From: Clostridia bacterium | GTDB taxonomy: Bacteria; Bacillota; Clostridia; UBA1212; UBA1255 | Assembly (NCBI GenBank): GCA_017508875.1 | Contig: JAFWQX010000141.1 | Coordinates: 1-34,899 of the forward strand | Reading direction: 5' to 3' | Length of the DNA: 34,899 bases | Shown here: in pieces, positions 9,006-18,085 of the stretch | Layout of the letters: every line of letters starts with the position of its first letter | How positions within the stretch are numbered: position 1 is the first letter of the stretch | Made by a program: the position numbers and the translations under genes | Notes under the pieces: generated by a model | Seen by the model: the letters and a program-made list of their open reading frames with translations, nothing else | Databases searched by the model: none | Told to the model about the DNA's origin: nothing

Positions 9006-10391
9006 CTATGCTTCGCCGACGGGCAATACATAAATGATGTCTCCGTCTGTGTATAACGGTTTACAGAGAGTTATTCTCCCTCTTTCAAATAATCTGCGTT
9101 CTTGAGCGGAAGCTGTTTTTAAAGCGGCTTCCGCTATTTTTACTTCAATAAATTCTTCAGAATGCCCAGAACCGCCCTCTTCAAACAGCACTTTGAGCAG
9201 TCCCGCATCTGCCCGGTCCTCCGCGGAAACTGCCGAAACCGGTCTGCGGCCCCCGTTTTGCACTATTGACTCTAAAAGCCCGGCTTTTATGCCGCGCTGT
9301 ATTTCGGCAAGCCTGGAGGCACGTGAGCGTTTTTCGGCAGTCGAAAGCTGGCCGGGCATTGACGCTGCCGGAGTTCCGCTGCGACGGGAGTAGGGGAAGA
9401 TGTGGAGGTGAAGAAACCGGATCTGTTTTATAAAATCCACAGTTTCCTCAAATTCCTGCTCCGTTTCACCCGGAAAACCGACGATTATGTCGGCGAACAG
9501 GCAGGCGCCCGGGAATTTCTCTTTGAGATATAAAATGCGCTCAAGCGCGGTCTTAGCGTTATATTTACGGCGCATTGCCGCCAGTACGCGCGAACTTCCG
9601 CTCTGCAGTGAAATGTGAAAATGCGGCATAAGCTCAGGCGTTTCGCAAAGCCGGTCGATCCGGTCTTTTGTAATATAGTACGGGTCGAGCGAGCCTAAAC
9701 GAATGCGCTCGATCCCCTCGATTTTCCCGATCTTTTTTACAAGCGAAGGCAGGTCCCCGCTGAAGGAAGAAAGCTCTATGCCGGTAAGGATAACTTCTTT
9801 ATATCCGTTTTCCGCCATCCTCCCGATTTCATCGAGAATATCCGCCTCAGACCTTGACCTCGCCGGACCTCGCGCGGTATGAATTATGCAGTACGAGCAC
9901 GCACTGTCGCACCCGTCTTCGATTTTGATTATTGCCCGGGTGTGCGTTGTGGCGGACAATTTAAGCGGCTCATATTCAGGAATTGCTTCAAATCCGTCAA
10001 CTGCGATCTCCGGCTGTGACGGTTTGGGGTCAATATTTTGATTTTGGCGGGCGAATTCGATTATGCGGTCGACAACGGCCTTCTTTGATCTGTTGCCGCA
10101 GATAAATCCTATGCCGGGTATGGAGGCAATTTTATCCGGCGAAGTCTGCGCCGTGCAGCCTGTGACGCACACGAAAGCGTCCGGATTTGTCTTGACCGCC
10201 CGCCGGCATGCCTGCATCACCTTTCTGTCAGATTCGCCCGTTACGGTGCAGGAATTGATAACGTAAACGTCGCAAACTTCCGCAAAATCACGGACAACAA
10301 ATCCTTCTTTTTCGAGCAGCTCTTTCAGACATTCGCTCTCATAAAAGTTGACCTTGCATCCAAGTGTGCAAATTCCGACGGTCAATCCCAT
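9006..10391 (-). CDS. mtaB: tRNA (N6-L-threonylcarbamoyladenosine(37)-C2)-methylthiotransferase MtaB
   Basis: This radical SAM methylthiotransferase converts t6A37 to ms2t6A37 in tRNAs reading ANN codons. The N-terminal domain carries the auxiliary cluster cysteines C12, C48 and C79. The radical SAM motif is C161-C165-C168 (CDSACSYC). The HTARGPARSRS stretch is characteristic of MtaB. I chose the ATG at 10389-10391 (461 residues, start MGLTVGICTLGCKVN) because GGAGG lies directly upstream and homologues start there. An upstream in-frame ATG at 10445 would add 18 residues that do not fit the family. It is convergent with the coiled-coil gene (27 bases apart) and diverges from the DUF881 operon across element B. 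Confidence 0.95.
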   Translation of the reverse strand: MGLTVGICTLGCKVNFYESECLKELLEKEGFVVRDFAEVCDVYVINSCTVTGESDRKVMQACRRAVKTNPDAFVCVTGCTAQTSPDKIASIPGIGFICGNRSKKAVVDRIIEFARQNQNIDPKPSQPEIAVDGFEAIPEYEPLKLSATTHTRAIIKIEDGCDSACSYCIIHTARGPARSRSEADILDEIGRMAENGYKEVILTGIELSSFSGDLPSLVKKIGKIEGIERIRLGSLDPYYITKDRIDRLCETPELMPHFHISLQSGSSRVLAAMRRKYNAKTALERILYLKEKFPGACLFADIIVGFPGETEQEFEETVDFIKQIRFLHLHIFPYSRRSGTPAASMPGQLSTAEKRSRASRLAEIQRGIKAGLLESIVQNGGRRPVSAVSAEDRADAGLLKVLFEEGGSGHSEEFIEVKIAEAALKTASAQERRLFERGRITLCKPLYTDGDIIYVLPVGEA

Positions 10392-10485
10392 CTGCCGTTC
10401 CTCCGTTTCTTTCCGGGTAAATAGACCCGGTGCAAATCTTACCATATTATGTTCCGAATTAAAAGAGGCATAATGTGCATGTGTT

Positions 10486-10752
10486 GAACGGGGGACAGAG
10501 ACTGGTGAAACGGGGGACAGAGACTGGTGAAACGGGGGACAGAGACGCGTTTCAAATTATTACGCATTATTACCGGAGCCGGAAATGTCCGGAAAAAGCC
10601 GGAAATATCCGGTAAAATGCGTAAGAATCACGCCTGCGCGTTCCGTGCCCGACGCTGTGCCCTTAATAAGTACATAATATGGGGCGCAGGCGAAACGCGT
10701 CTCTGTCCCCCGTTTCACCAGTCTCTGTCCCCCGTTTCAGCCCCCGTTTCAG
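10486..10752. repeat. Modular inverted-repeat element, copy B
   Basis: Three left-arm copies of a 22-bp unit containing GAAACGGGGGACAGAGACTG run from 10486 to about 10545. Reverse-complement copies occupy about 10690-10752. The inner part (10546-10690) is nearly identical to that of copy A: the ATTATTACGCAT arm, the CCGGA core and the CCCTTAATAAGTACATAATA segment. The second inner arm differs at one base (10625). It lies in the divergent region between mtaB and the first DUF881 gene. Confidence 0.85.
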
Positions 10753-10764
10753 CCCGTTTTGCGT

Positions 10765-10793
10765 TTGACAGAATTAACAAAATTCAGTATAAT
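10765..10793 (+). promoter_or_regulatory. Consensus promoter of the DUF881-sepF operon
   Basis: TTGACA (10765-10770) and TATAAT (10788-10793) are perfect consensus hexamers with a 17-base spacer. They start 13 bases after the right border of element B. Confidence 0.8.
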
Positions 10794-10854
10794 TAAAGTG
10801 TATGTTCAGGTGTGAACTGCGCCGCAAAAAAACGCATGTACGGGGGTGACGAAA

Positions 10855-11592
10855 TTGGCCGCAGAAAGAGCAAAGAAAGCAAAAACAGAAAGGCGAGCAT
10901 ACTACGCGGCGCTGCTAATCATATTCGTTGCCATCGGGGCCATCGTCACGAGCAAAATAATCACCACCCGGCGCGCGGCGGACGCAAAAAGCAGCGAAAA
11001 CAAAGCACTCATTGAACAGGATCAAAAAGAAGCCGAAGAACTTGGCGCCGAAGTCGAATCCATCCGCGCGGACCTTAAATCCATCGAGAGCAGATACCGA
11101 ACCGTCCTTGCCGACCTTAAAGCAACAGACCGCGAATTCTACAACCTGCTCAATATGTACACCAAAGACCTGGAGACGCTGCGGTTCCGCGCGGGGCTCA
11201 CCACAGTAGCAGGCAGCGGAATAATAATCAAACTTGACGACTCCGGCCTCGTACAGCGCGCGCTCGTACACGACACGTACCTCACAGAAATACTGAACGT
11301 GCTGAAAGAAGCAGGCGCGCAGGCAATATCGATCAACGGCGAGCGCATAGTACCCACGAGTGAAGTGCTGTGCTTAGGACCGAGCATCAGGGTCAACGGC
11401 GTGAGGCTGTTTGCCCCGTACAGGATCAGCGCCGTGGGCGACGCGGACACACTCTTAAAAGCGTACCAGGAAAGCAGGATCTATTCGACGATCGTAACGC
11501 AGAACCTGCTCTATGACGTACAAAAATCGGACAGGATCGTGATAGGATCATTCACCGGGAACCAGGAAAAACTAATATCCAACCTGCATTGA
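10855..11592 (+). CDS. DUF881 family membrane protein (YlxW/YlxX-like), first copy
   Basis: The protein has one N-terminal transmembrane helix (AYYAALLIIFVAIGAIV), then a coiled coil, then the DUF881 domain with its AGLTTVAGSGIIIKLDDS and QAISINGERI motifs. DUF881 genes often flank division genes such as ftsA/ftsZ in Bacillota; their biochemical role is unknown. I favour the TTG at 10855 because GGGGGTGA lies six bases ahead. A GTG at 10846 in the same frame has no ribosome binding site. The stop overlaps a TTG of the next frame, suggesting coupled translation. Confidence 0.85.
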   Translation: MAAERAKKAKTERRAYYAALLIIFVAIGAIVTSKIITTRRAADAKSSENKALIEQDQKEAEELGAEVESIRADLKSIESRYRTVLADLKATDREFYNLLNMYTKDLETLRFRAGLTTVAGSGIIIKLDDSGLVQRALVHDTYLTEILNVLKEAGAQAISINGERIVPTSEVLCLGPSIRVNGVRLFAPYRISAVGDADTLLKAYQESRIYSTIVTQNLLYDVQKSDRIVIGSFTGNQEKLISNLH

Positions 11593-11621
11593 CGAAAACG
11601 AAAAGCTGCGAGAAACAGAAA

Positions 11622-12731
11622 ATGACGATTGACGAGAAAGACTTCAACAAAATAGCGGATGAACTTGCTTCCGGAGAAGCAGGCGCTCAAGGCACGGAAA
11701 CGTCCGGGACAAGGGCGGAGATCGACCGCGGGAAAAACGCGAACGATCAGCTCCGTCATATACTCGGTGCGGCATCAGGGCAGGTCGACGGCGACGGAAC
11801 TCCGGAGCAGGACAACGCCGCGGACTCCGCCAACGCCGCAGATTCCGCCGATGCTGCGGACTTAGCCAACACCGCGGAAGACACCGTTGACCACTTTGAC
11901 CCCGCCGGCGCTGAAGCCCCGGATCCCTCTCTCGTAAACTGGGCAAAGCAGATGTGGCGAACTCCCGGCACCGCCTACGACAGCAGAAACAGCACGTACA
12001 TCGAACCGGCGACCGTAAAAAAAGACGGAGCAGCCAGAGCCGTACGCACTGCCCTCATAACGATCCTCTGCCTCGCCGTCGGAATCGTTGCCGCGCTGCA
12101 ATTCAAGACCATCGCCTCAAAAACCGCCTCCGAACCTGACTCCGAAGAACAGATAAAAGAACTCCTCAGCACTATAAACAACATGCACTCCGAACTCGGA
12201 TCGCTCGAAGCCGAAAGAGACGAACTGCAAAACAGACTCGACCTCGTAGAACAATCCTCACAGGACGAGCAGATCGCTTCGCTGCGCGACGAACTGAACC
12301 GCGTACGAACGTTCGCCGGACTTACGAGCGTAAAAGGGCGCGGAATACACATACAGCTGAACTTCACGGAACGCACGAACATAAACAGCATACAAAACAG
12401 GCTCCTGCTGCTCATAAACGAACTGCGCGCGAGCGGAGCGCAGGCCATCAGCATCAACGGAATAAGGATACTCGGAATGACCGAAATACGCGTTGTCAGC
12501 GACCAGTACATATCGGTAGGCGCGCGGCAGCTCGTTGCCCCGTACGATATTTACGCGATCGGAGAGGCGTCAAATCTCTACAGCGGCATCACGATGGGCG
12601 GCTCGGGAATAGTGTTCCAGATCCGCGATCTTTCGGGGACAACGTGCACCTGGGACATTCAGGAAAATATCATCGTCAATGCGGCTTCGGACGAAGACAT
12701 AAAAACGGATCTGCTGACGTCAAATCCTTAA
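11622..12731 (+). CDS. DUF881 family membrane protein, second copy with long acidic N-terminus
   Basis: This is a paralogue of the preceding gene. Before the transmembrane helix (AVRTALITILCLAVGIVAA) it has about 135 extra cytoplasmic residues. These include an Ala/Asp/Asn-rich repeat (blocks such as AADSANAADSADAAD) encoded by a degenerate tandem repeat near 11811-11885. A coiled coil and the DUF881 domain follow, with FAGLTSVKGRGIHIQLNF and QAISINGIRI. The ATG at 11622 is preferred. A TTG at 11589 overlapping the upstream stop would add 11 residues. Two adjacent DUF881 proteins suggest a hetero-oligomeric membrane complex, but this is an inference. Confidence 0.82.
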   Translation: MTIDEKDFNKIADELASGEAGAQGTETSGTRAEIDRGKNANDQLRHILGAASGQVDGDGTPEQDNAADSANAADSADAADLANTAEDTVDHFDPAGAEAPDPSLVNWAKQMWRTPGTAYDSRNSTYIEPATVKKDGAARAVRTALITILCLAVGIVAALQFKTIASKTASEPDSEEQIKELLSTINNMHSELGSLEAERDELQNRLDLVEQSSQDEQIASLRDELNRVRTFAGLTSVKGRGIHIQLNFTERTNINSIQNRLLLLINELRASGAQAISINGIRILGMTEIRVVSDQYISVGARQLVAPYDIYAIGEASNLYSGITMGGSGIVFQIRDLSGTTCTWDIQENIIVNAASDEDIKTDLLTSNP

Positions 12732-12758
12732 TGACGGAAGCGGGGCAGGCGAATTAAA

Positions 12759-14036
12759 ATGGACACAGTTTACAAACAGATAGAAGCGGAATACGGAGCG
12801 GGCGAACATATATGTGCGCTCGCCGAGGAATGCGAAAAACAGATAAAAGACGTATTTGAAGAAATTGACCGCGTAAGAGATTACAATCAGTTAAAAGTGC
12901 TGCGGAGCATGCAGAAAAACGGGCTTGCGGAGAGGCATTTCAATTTTGCTACAGGCTACGGGTACGCGGATATCGGGCGCGACATACTTGATAAGATCTA
13001 CGCGGACACTTTCCGCTGCGAAGACGCACTCGTGCGAAGCCAGTTCGTATCCGGAACGCACACGCTCTCGGTAGCCCTCTTCGGAGTACTGAGACCGGGC
13101 GATACGGTCGTTTCGGTGACCGGAAAACCGTATGACACGCTCGAAGAAGTGCTAGGTATCAGGGGCGGAGAAGACGAAGGCTCGTTAAATGATTTCGGCA
13201 TAAAATACAAACAGGTCGATCTGCTGCCGGGCGGAGAACCTGACTTTGAAAGAATAGCGGACGCTGTGAAAGGCGCGAAGCTCGCGATAATGCAGCGCTC
13301 CCGCGGATACAGCTTAAGAGGGGCAATAAACGTAAAAACGCTCGGAAAGATCGCGCGCGCGGTAAAAGAGGCTTCACCGGAGACACTCGTCATGTGCGAT
13401 AACTGCTACGGCGAATTCGTTGACGTCATCGAACCGGCCGAAGAAGGCGTGGATTATATTGCCGGCTCACTTATCAAAAATCCGGGCGGCGGACTCGCGC
13501 TCAGCGGAGGATACATAGCAGGAAAAGCGGATATCATAAGAAAATGCGCGAACAGATTGACCGCGCCCGGCCTCGGGAAGCACGTCGGAGCCTCGCTGGG
13601 GAATAACAGGGCGATGCTTCAGGGATTTTATTTTGCCCCGCATATCACCGCCGAAAGCCTGAAAGGCGCCGTATTCACGGCACGCCTTTTTGACCGTCTC
13701 GGATATGACACGTCTCCGGCTTTTGACGCAAAACGCTCCGACATCGTTCAGACGGTAACGTTCGGATCGCCCGAAAAATTATCCGAATTCTGCCGGATGA
13801 TACAAAAAGCCGCTCCGGTCGATTCGGACGCCGTGCCGATCGCAGACGACATGCCCGGATACGAAGCGCAGGTCATTATGGCAGCCGGAAATTTCGTACA
13901 GGGCGCGTCAATAGAATTAAGCGCGGACGGACCTATGGCCCCGCCTTACACGGCGTTCATGCAGGGGGGTCTCACGTATTTCAACATAAAGTTAGGGGCA
14001 ATTCTTGCGGCGGATGCGCTTGAAAAGCTCGGATGA
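12759..14036 (+). CDS. PLP-dependent methionine gamma-lyase/YnbB family protein (aluminum-resistance-protein type)
   Basis: The 425-residue protein matches the COG4100/PF06838 family. Visible landmarks are the substrate/PLP-pocket region SQFVSGTHTLSVALFG (residues 94-109), D214 in MCDNCYGEF, and the Schiff-base lysine K240 in AGSLIKNPGGG. The family belongs to the Cys/Met-metabolism PLP fold; the physiological substrate is not well defined, and 'aluminum resistance' is a historical label. It lies in the same operon as the DUF881 and SepF genes, 27 bases after the second DUF881 gene. The ribosome binding site is weak. Confidence 0.9.
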   Translation: MDTVYKQIEAEYGAGEHICALAEECEKQIKDVFEEIDRVRDYNQLKVLRSMQKNGLAERHFNFATGYGYADIGRDILDKIYADTFRCEDALVRSQFVSGTHTLSVALFGVLRPGDTVVSVTGKPYDTLEEVLGIRGGEDEGSLNDFGIKYKQVDLLPGGEPDFERIADAVKGAKLAIMQRSRGYSLRGAINVKTLGKIARAVKEASPETLVMCDNCYGEFVDVIEPAEEGVDYIAGSLIKNPGGGLALSGGYIAGKADIIRKCANRLTAPGLGKHVGASLGNNRAMLQGFYFAPHITAESLKGAVFTARLFDRLGYDTSPAFDAKRSDIVQTVTFGSPEKLSEFCRMIQKAAPVDSDAVPIADDMPGYEAQVIMAAGNFVQGASIELSADGPMAPPYTAFMQGGLTYFNIKLGAILAADALEKLG

Positions 14037-14076
14037 AGAATCGGATCAATAAGTTGTTTTTACAAAAGAGGAAATT

Positions 14077-16137
14077 ATGGCGAACGACGGTACAAACAAA
14101 AAAAGCGGAGAGATCCGGCTCGTAAAAGTAAATTCCAGAGAAAAAAGCAACAAACGCTACGACGCGTTCGGGTATGAAATACCTGAAGAAGCGCCTGAAC
14201 GTAACGCGCGCACAGACGGGGCAGCGGAATACAGAGACGGATACGCAAACGAAAACACCGGCGCCGGTTCCGGTATTACTGCGCCGGGACACCGCTATAA
14301 CGCCGATATAAGAGCCGCTATAGAAAGCGGGGCGCACCGCAGACCTGCAGAAAATAATAACGCCCAGCGCGGGTACAGGGACGGGGCCGGAAGAACAGTA
14401 AGAACCGGCGAAAGCACTTATACGGTCGGAGAAAGGACGCGTGACAGCCGGGCTGAAACACGTGACGTAAGACCGTCTGCCGAACGCGAAAGAAGCGACG
14501 GGACGTGCTCCGGAACAGGCAGAAACCGCTACAGCCACGTAAGCAGCCGAAACCGTTACGACGAAGAGCTACGTGAGAGCGGCGCCGAAAAGACGGCCAG
14601 GCAGGAAAATCCGAACGACCGCAGGCGCCGGAAAGCAGATGAGCCTTCGTCACACGTAAAGAGCAAAGAAAAAGACGATGCGAAGAAAAAGAAACGCAGA
14701 TCCGAGGCTCGCAAAGAAAGAATAAAGCAGGAAGAGGCGCAGCGTGAAGCGGAGCGCGAAGCGGCAAGGAAGGCAGAAGAAAAAAAGCCGCTCACAGCGC
14801 ACGAAAAACGCCGGAATATAGTAAAAGCGAAGCGCAGGCAGACAGTGGGCAATATCTTCAAAGTGATTGCCGTCGTGCTCGTCGTTGCGCTCATAATAGT
14901 TCTTATAACCGTAAATTCCAAAAAAGGCGACGGCATTAATACCCAGTTCGTTTCCACCGGATATATCGAGGACGCCGCATACGGTAAGCTTTCGTTCCTG
15001 CGCGCTGAAACGCCAGTATATTCGGCATTCTCCGGCGTGTTTATGCCGAGCGTTAACGAAGGCGACAGAGTGGGTAAAAATACGGTCATAGGGCACGTCG
15101 TAAAAGCGGAGTATTCAGACGCGCTTTCCGAATTGAAAGAAGTAGAAAGCAAGATCTACGCCGCCCAGAAAGCATCCGCGTACGTTGACGCCGGAAAGAC
15201 AGGCGAGATGTTCGCGCTGGAAAATGCGATCGACAACGAGTTCGATTATCTTTCTAAACTTGCCATGGCCGGAACGCTTTCAGGATACCACCAGAGCTTT
15301 TCGAGGCTCGACGAGCTGTTTTCTCAAAAAAACGAACTCGAAATGAACGCCGACAATGCAGATACCTACATTTCCGGCCTTCAGAAAGAGCGCAATTCGA
15401 TCCTTAACAGAATCTCCTCGTCAATGCACGAGATCCGCGCCAACACGTCCGGCATTATCTCGTTCAGATGCGACGGGAACGAAGGACGCGTTACTGAAGC
15501 CGCCAAAGCGATGGAGACAAGGATCGCCAATACAAATTTCACGTCGATGCAGTCGAGCACGTTGACCGACGGAGAACTTGCCGCCGTAACGCTGCCTGAA
15601 GGGGAAATGCACGTTTCTTCCGGCACGGGCGTCAGCAACGGCAGCGTCGTGGCAAGGATCGCCGCCGAAAATACTTATTATGTGACTATCCCTGTAGATC
15701 CGGCTTCGCACCATATTTCGAGCGGCGCGATGGCAGAGATCTACGTGACAGCGGACAATATTAAGTTTGACGCGGAGACGGTGGGTGTGTACTATTCCGG
15801 GGATGAGGCTATGGCCGTATTCAAAGCTTCGCGCGCGCTCGACGGGACGATCTCGCTGCGTACCGAAGACGGCCGGATCGTGTTTTCGCACGTGGAAGGA
15901 CTTAAAGTTCCGCTCAGAGTGCTTTCGGAGTGGGATACCGCCGGAGTGACCGCGCGCCTTACGATACTGCGCTCGGGATACATCCGCTATGCGTACGTAA
16001 ACGTTCTCGGGCGGGACAACGACTATGCCATAATAAACAGCCGTTCGTTCCTTGACGACGGTACGGGCGTGGGTGTCCGCGAAAATGACGAGTACGTGGT
16101 CAATTATGAAAAGGTGTATGAAGGGCAGGGGATCTGA
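14077..16137 (+). CDS. HlyD-like membrane adaptor protein of the sepF neighbourhood
   Basis: The 686-residue protein has a long disordered, highly charged cytoplasmic N-terminus (residues 1-255, ending in a Lys/Glu/Ala-rich helix). One transmembrane segment follows (about 258-280, IAVVLVVALIIVLITV). The extracytoplasmic part looks like a HlyD/biotin-lipoyl barrel adaptor: EGDRVGKNTVIGHVV, then helical hairpins, then a matching half with the HVSSGTGVSNGSVVARI strand pattern. Similar proteins occur next to ylmE and sepF in other Clostridia; no cognate exporter ATPase lies nearby, so a role in efflux is unproven. AGAGGAAA precedes the ATG. The stop codon is directly followed by the next start. 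Confidence 0.75.
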   Translation: MANDGTNKKSGEIRLVKVNSREKSNKRYDAFGYEIPEEAPERNARTDGAAEYRDGYANENTGAGSGITAPGHRYNADIRAAIESGAHRRPAENNNAQRGYRDGAGRTVRTGESTYTVGERTRDSRAETRDVRPSAERERSDGTCSGTGRNRYSHVSSRNRYDEELRESGAEKTARQENPNDRRRRKADEPSSHVKSKEKDDAKKKKRRSEARKERIKQEEAQREAEREAARKAEEKKPLTAHEKRRNIVKAKRRQTVGNIFKVIAVVLVVALIIVLITVNSKKGDGINTQFVSTGYIEDAAYGKLSFLRAETPVYSAFSGVFMPSVNEGDRVGKNTVIGHVVKAEYSDALSELKEVESKIYAAQKASAYVDAGKTGEMFALENAIDNEFDYLSKLAMAGTLSGYHQSFSRLDELFSQKNELEMNADNADTYISGLQKERNSILNRISSSMHEIRANTSGIISFRCDGNEGRVTEAAKAMETRIANTNFTSMQSSTLTDGELAAVTLPEGEMHVSSGTGVSNGSVVARIAAENTYYVTIPVDPASHHISSGAMAEIYVTADNIKFDAETVGVYYSGDEAMAVFKASRALDGTISLRTEDGRIVFSHVEGLKVPLRVLSEWDTAGVTARLTILRSGYIRYAYVNVLGRDNDYAIINSRSFLDDGTGVGVRENDEYVVNYEKVYEGQGI

Positions 16138-16839
16138 TTGTCCATCGCGGATAATATTCGAGAGATAAAAGCTGAAGTACAGGATGCGCTCCGTGCTTCC
16201 GGACGGAGCGACGACGTTACGCTGGTCGCGGTGACTAAATATTCCGGGGCGGAAGCGGTGCTCGAGGCGGCATTAGCCGGGCAGACCGAGTTTGCGGAGA
16301 ACCGTGTCCAGATGCTTATGGAGAAGCTTCACGCGCTCGACGAGATGCGGGCTTCCGGAATCGAAGTGCCTGAGATAAACTGGCACCTCATCGGGCATCT
16401 TCAGACTAATAAAGTAAAATATATCATCGGCAAAGTCAAACTGATCCACTCTGTCGACAGCCTTAAACTTGCGCAGGAAATATCTTCAAGAAGCGTAAAA
16501 GCGGGCGTCGTGACGCGGATATTGATCGAGGTCAACGTTTCGGGAGAGGAGAGCAAGTCCGGCGTGAGGCCCGAAGATGCGGAGGCGCTCGCCGTGTCGT
16601 GCGCGTCGCTTCCGGGAATCATTGTCGACGGGTTGATGACAATGGCTCCGAAAGATGCGGAATTGCCGGTTTTGGAAGAAATTTTTTCTAAAACGCGCAA
16701 ATTATTTGTTGACATAAACAATAAAAACCTTTATAATCTTTCTATGACTACCCTCTCGATGGGTATGAGCGCGGATTTTGTTACCGCAGTGAAATGCGGC
16801 TCTAATATGATTCGCGTAGGGCACAGGGTCTTCGGTTGA
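16138..16839 (+). CDS. ylmE: YggS/YlmE family pyridoxal phosphate-binding protein (PLPBP)
   Basis: The 233-residue single-domain TIM barrel has the PLP lysine K34 (VAVTKYSG), WHLIGHLQTNKVKYI and the C-terminal LSMGMSADF with NMIRVG for phosphate binding. The family controls PLP homeostasis rather than catalysing a known reaction. The start is a TTG immediately after the upstream stop (16135-16137) with AGGGG about eight bases ahead, so translation is coupled. A position directly before sepF is the usual ylmE-sepF arrangement of Bacillota. Confidence 0.94.
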   Translation: MSIADNIREIKAEVQDALRASGRSDDVTLVAVTKYSGAEAVLEAALAGQTEFAENRVQMLMEKLHALDEMRASGIEVPEINWHLIGHLQTNKVKYIIGKVKLIHSVDSLKLAQEISSRSVKAGVVTRILIEVNVSGEESKSGVRPEDAEALAVSCASLPGIIVDGLMTMAPKDAELPVLEEIFSKTRKLFVDINNKNLYNLSMTTLSMGMSADFVTAVKCGSNMIRVGHRVFG

Positions 16840-16910
16840 GGACCGTGCGCCGGTCATAATATTTTACAAAAGAGCTTTTAGGATTTACTTAAGATAAGGA
16901 GGCTATTTCG

Positions 16911-17495
16911 ATGGCAGAAGTATTTTCACGCTTCAAAAATTTCCTTGGTTTTGGCAGCGGGAACACCGCACCGGATACGGACGAGTATTATGAAGACGAC
17001 GTAGACGAGAAAGCCAGCATCGCCGATTCGGAAGACGAGTACACCGTTATTACGAAAGACCGCTACAGCCGTGTAAGCGCTCAGTCTAACGCTAATTCCG
17101 GCGCGCGTGCGTCTGTTCGTGAGTCTGCTCCGGAAAGACACGCCGAGCATACTGAGAAAGTCGAAAAAACTGGCGAGAAGTCCGGTAAAGTCATTAACAT
17201 GGGTGTTAATTCCAACCTTCGCGTCGTTCTTTCCAAGCCGGCTTCGTTTGAAAATTGCGAAGCGATCTGCTCTCATTTGAGAGGCCAGATGACGGTCGTG
17301 CTCAATCTCGAATTCGTTCCTGAAGTTGGCGACCGCAGACGTATTTTTGACTTCGTTTCCGGCTGCTGCTACGCTCTTGATTGCAGCATCCAGCGCGTTT
17401 CGGATCTGATCTACGTTATTGCTCCTTCGAACGTCGACGTGCTCGCTGAAGTTACTGACGAAGAAGAGGATACGGCAGCATATTCGGCTTTTTAA
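16911..17495 (+). CDS. sepF: Cell division protein SepF
   Basis: The 194-residue protein has the amphipathic N-terminal membrane-binding helix (FSRFKNFLGFG), an acidic linker, and the C-terminal SepF domain (about 95-180). That domain shows CEAICSHLRGQMTVVLNLE and RRIFDFVSGCCYALD. SepF tethers FtsZ filaments to the membrane and polymerises into rings. TAAGGAGG precedes the ATG, stronger than any other site in this operon. A 71-base gap from ylmE may carry additional regulation, but no clear promoter is visible. Confidence 0.95.
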   Translation: MAEVFSRFKNFLGFGSGNTAPDTDEYYEDDVDEKASIADSEDEYTVITKDRYSRVSAQSNANSGARASVRESAPERHAEHTEKVEKTGEKSGKVINMGVNSNLRVVLSKPASFENCEAICSHLRGQMTVVLNLEFVPEVGDRRRIFDFVSGCCYALDCSIQRVSDLIYVIAPSNVDVLAEVTDEEEDTAAYSAF

Positions 17496-17599
17496 TATAA
17501 CCGGGCTGATAGATATAACGTTCGGAAAGTTTTAATTCCTGTTGGAGCTTTCTGCTGATTTGAGGCACCCGTTCGGCGGGGGTCAGAGGTTTTGTACGC

Positions 17600-17965
17600 A
17601 TGGCGGGGCATGACAGCAATAAAATAATTTCGGAAGCGGTCAAGCTGGCTGTCGCAGTTGCTATTTTTCTTGCGGCAGGGCTTTTGGGGCTTGCTGCGTC
17701 AAGGATAATTGTCGGTGCGGATGTGTATAAGCAGGTTTTCCGCCTTGTGGTGCTGCCTGTTTGCGCTTTTATTGCCGGGTTCTCGTCGCTTATGGCGGTG
17801 AAGAAGGCAGGCTGGTGTCTGATCGCCGCCGTCGTTACCAACGCGGTCGTTTTTATTGTCGTGATGGGTTTTTCGTGGACGGTCTTCCTTTGGAACCTGC
17901 TTTATTTTTTCAGCAGCCTGCTCGGGCTCTTGATCGCGTATATCGCTCTTACGCATAAAAATTAA
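17600..17965 (+). CDS. Small integral membrane protein of unknown function
   Basis: The 121-residue protein contains four hydrophobic stretches (residues about 14-35, 46-66, 70-90 and 92-116) with short charged loops, so it is a likely four-helix membrane protein. I recognise no family. It lies 104 bases after sepF, just ahead of a bidirectional terminator, so it is probably the last gene of the operon. An AGAGG lies about 11 bases before the ATG. In B. subtilis the corresponding place is taken by the membrane protein YlmG (YggT family); this sequence does not show an obvious YggT motif. Confidence 0.7.
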   Translation: MAGHDSNKIISEAVKLAVAVAIFLAAGLLGLAASRIIVGADVYKQVFRLVVLPVCAFIAGFSSLMAVKKAGWCLIAAVVTNAVVFIVVMGFSWTVFLWNLLYFFSSLLGLLIAYIALTHKN

Positions 17966-18007
17966 ATCAAATCAGACAGAAGACGTCAGATGTAATATAT
18001 TACAAAT

Positions 18008-18050
18008 AAGAGCTATGGAATTTCAGAAGATCCCATAGCTCTTTGTTATT
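18008..18050. terminator. Bidirectional intrinsic terminator
   Basis: An 11-bp perfect stem AAGAGCTATGG (18008-18018) pairs with CCATAGCTCTT (18033-18043). T-rich sequence follows on both strands. It separates the convergent sepF operon and SGNH hydrolase gene and probably serves both. Confidence 0.8.
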
Positions 18051-18085
18051 GCTAAAAAGTTTGAAAAAATCGCGTCATCAGCGGC

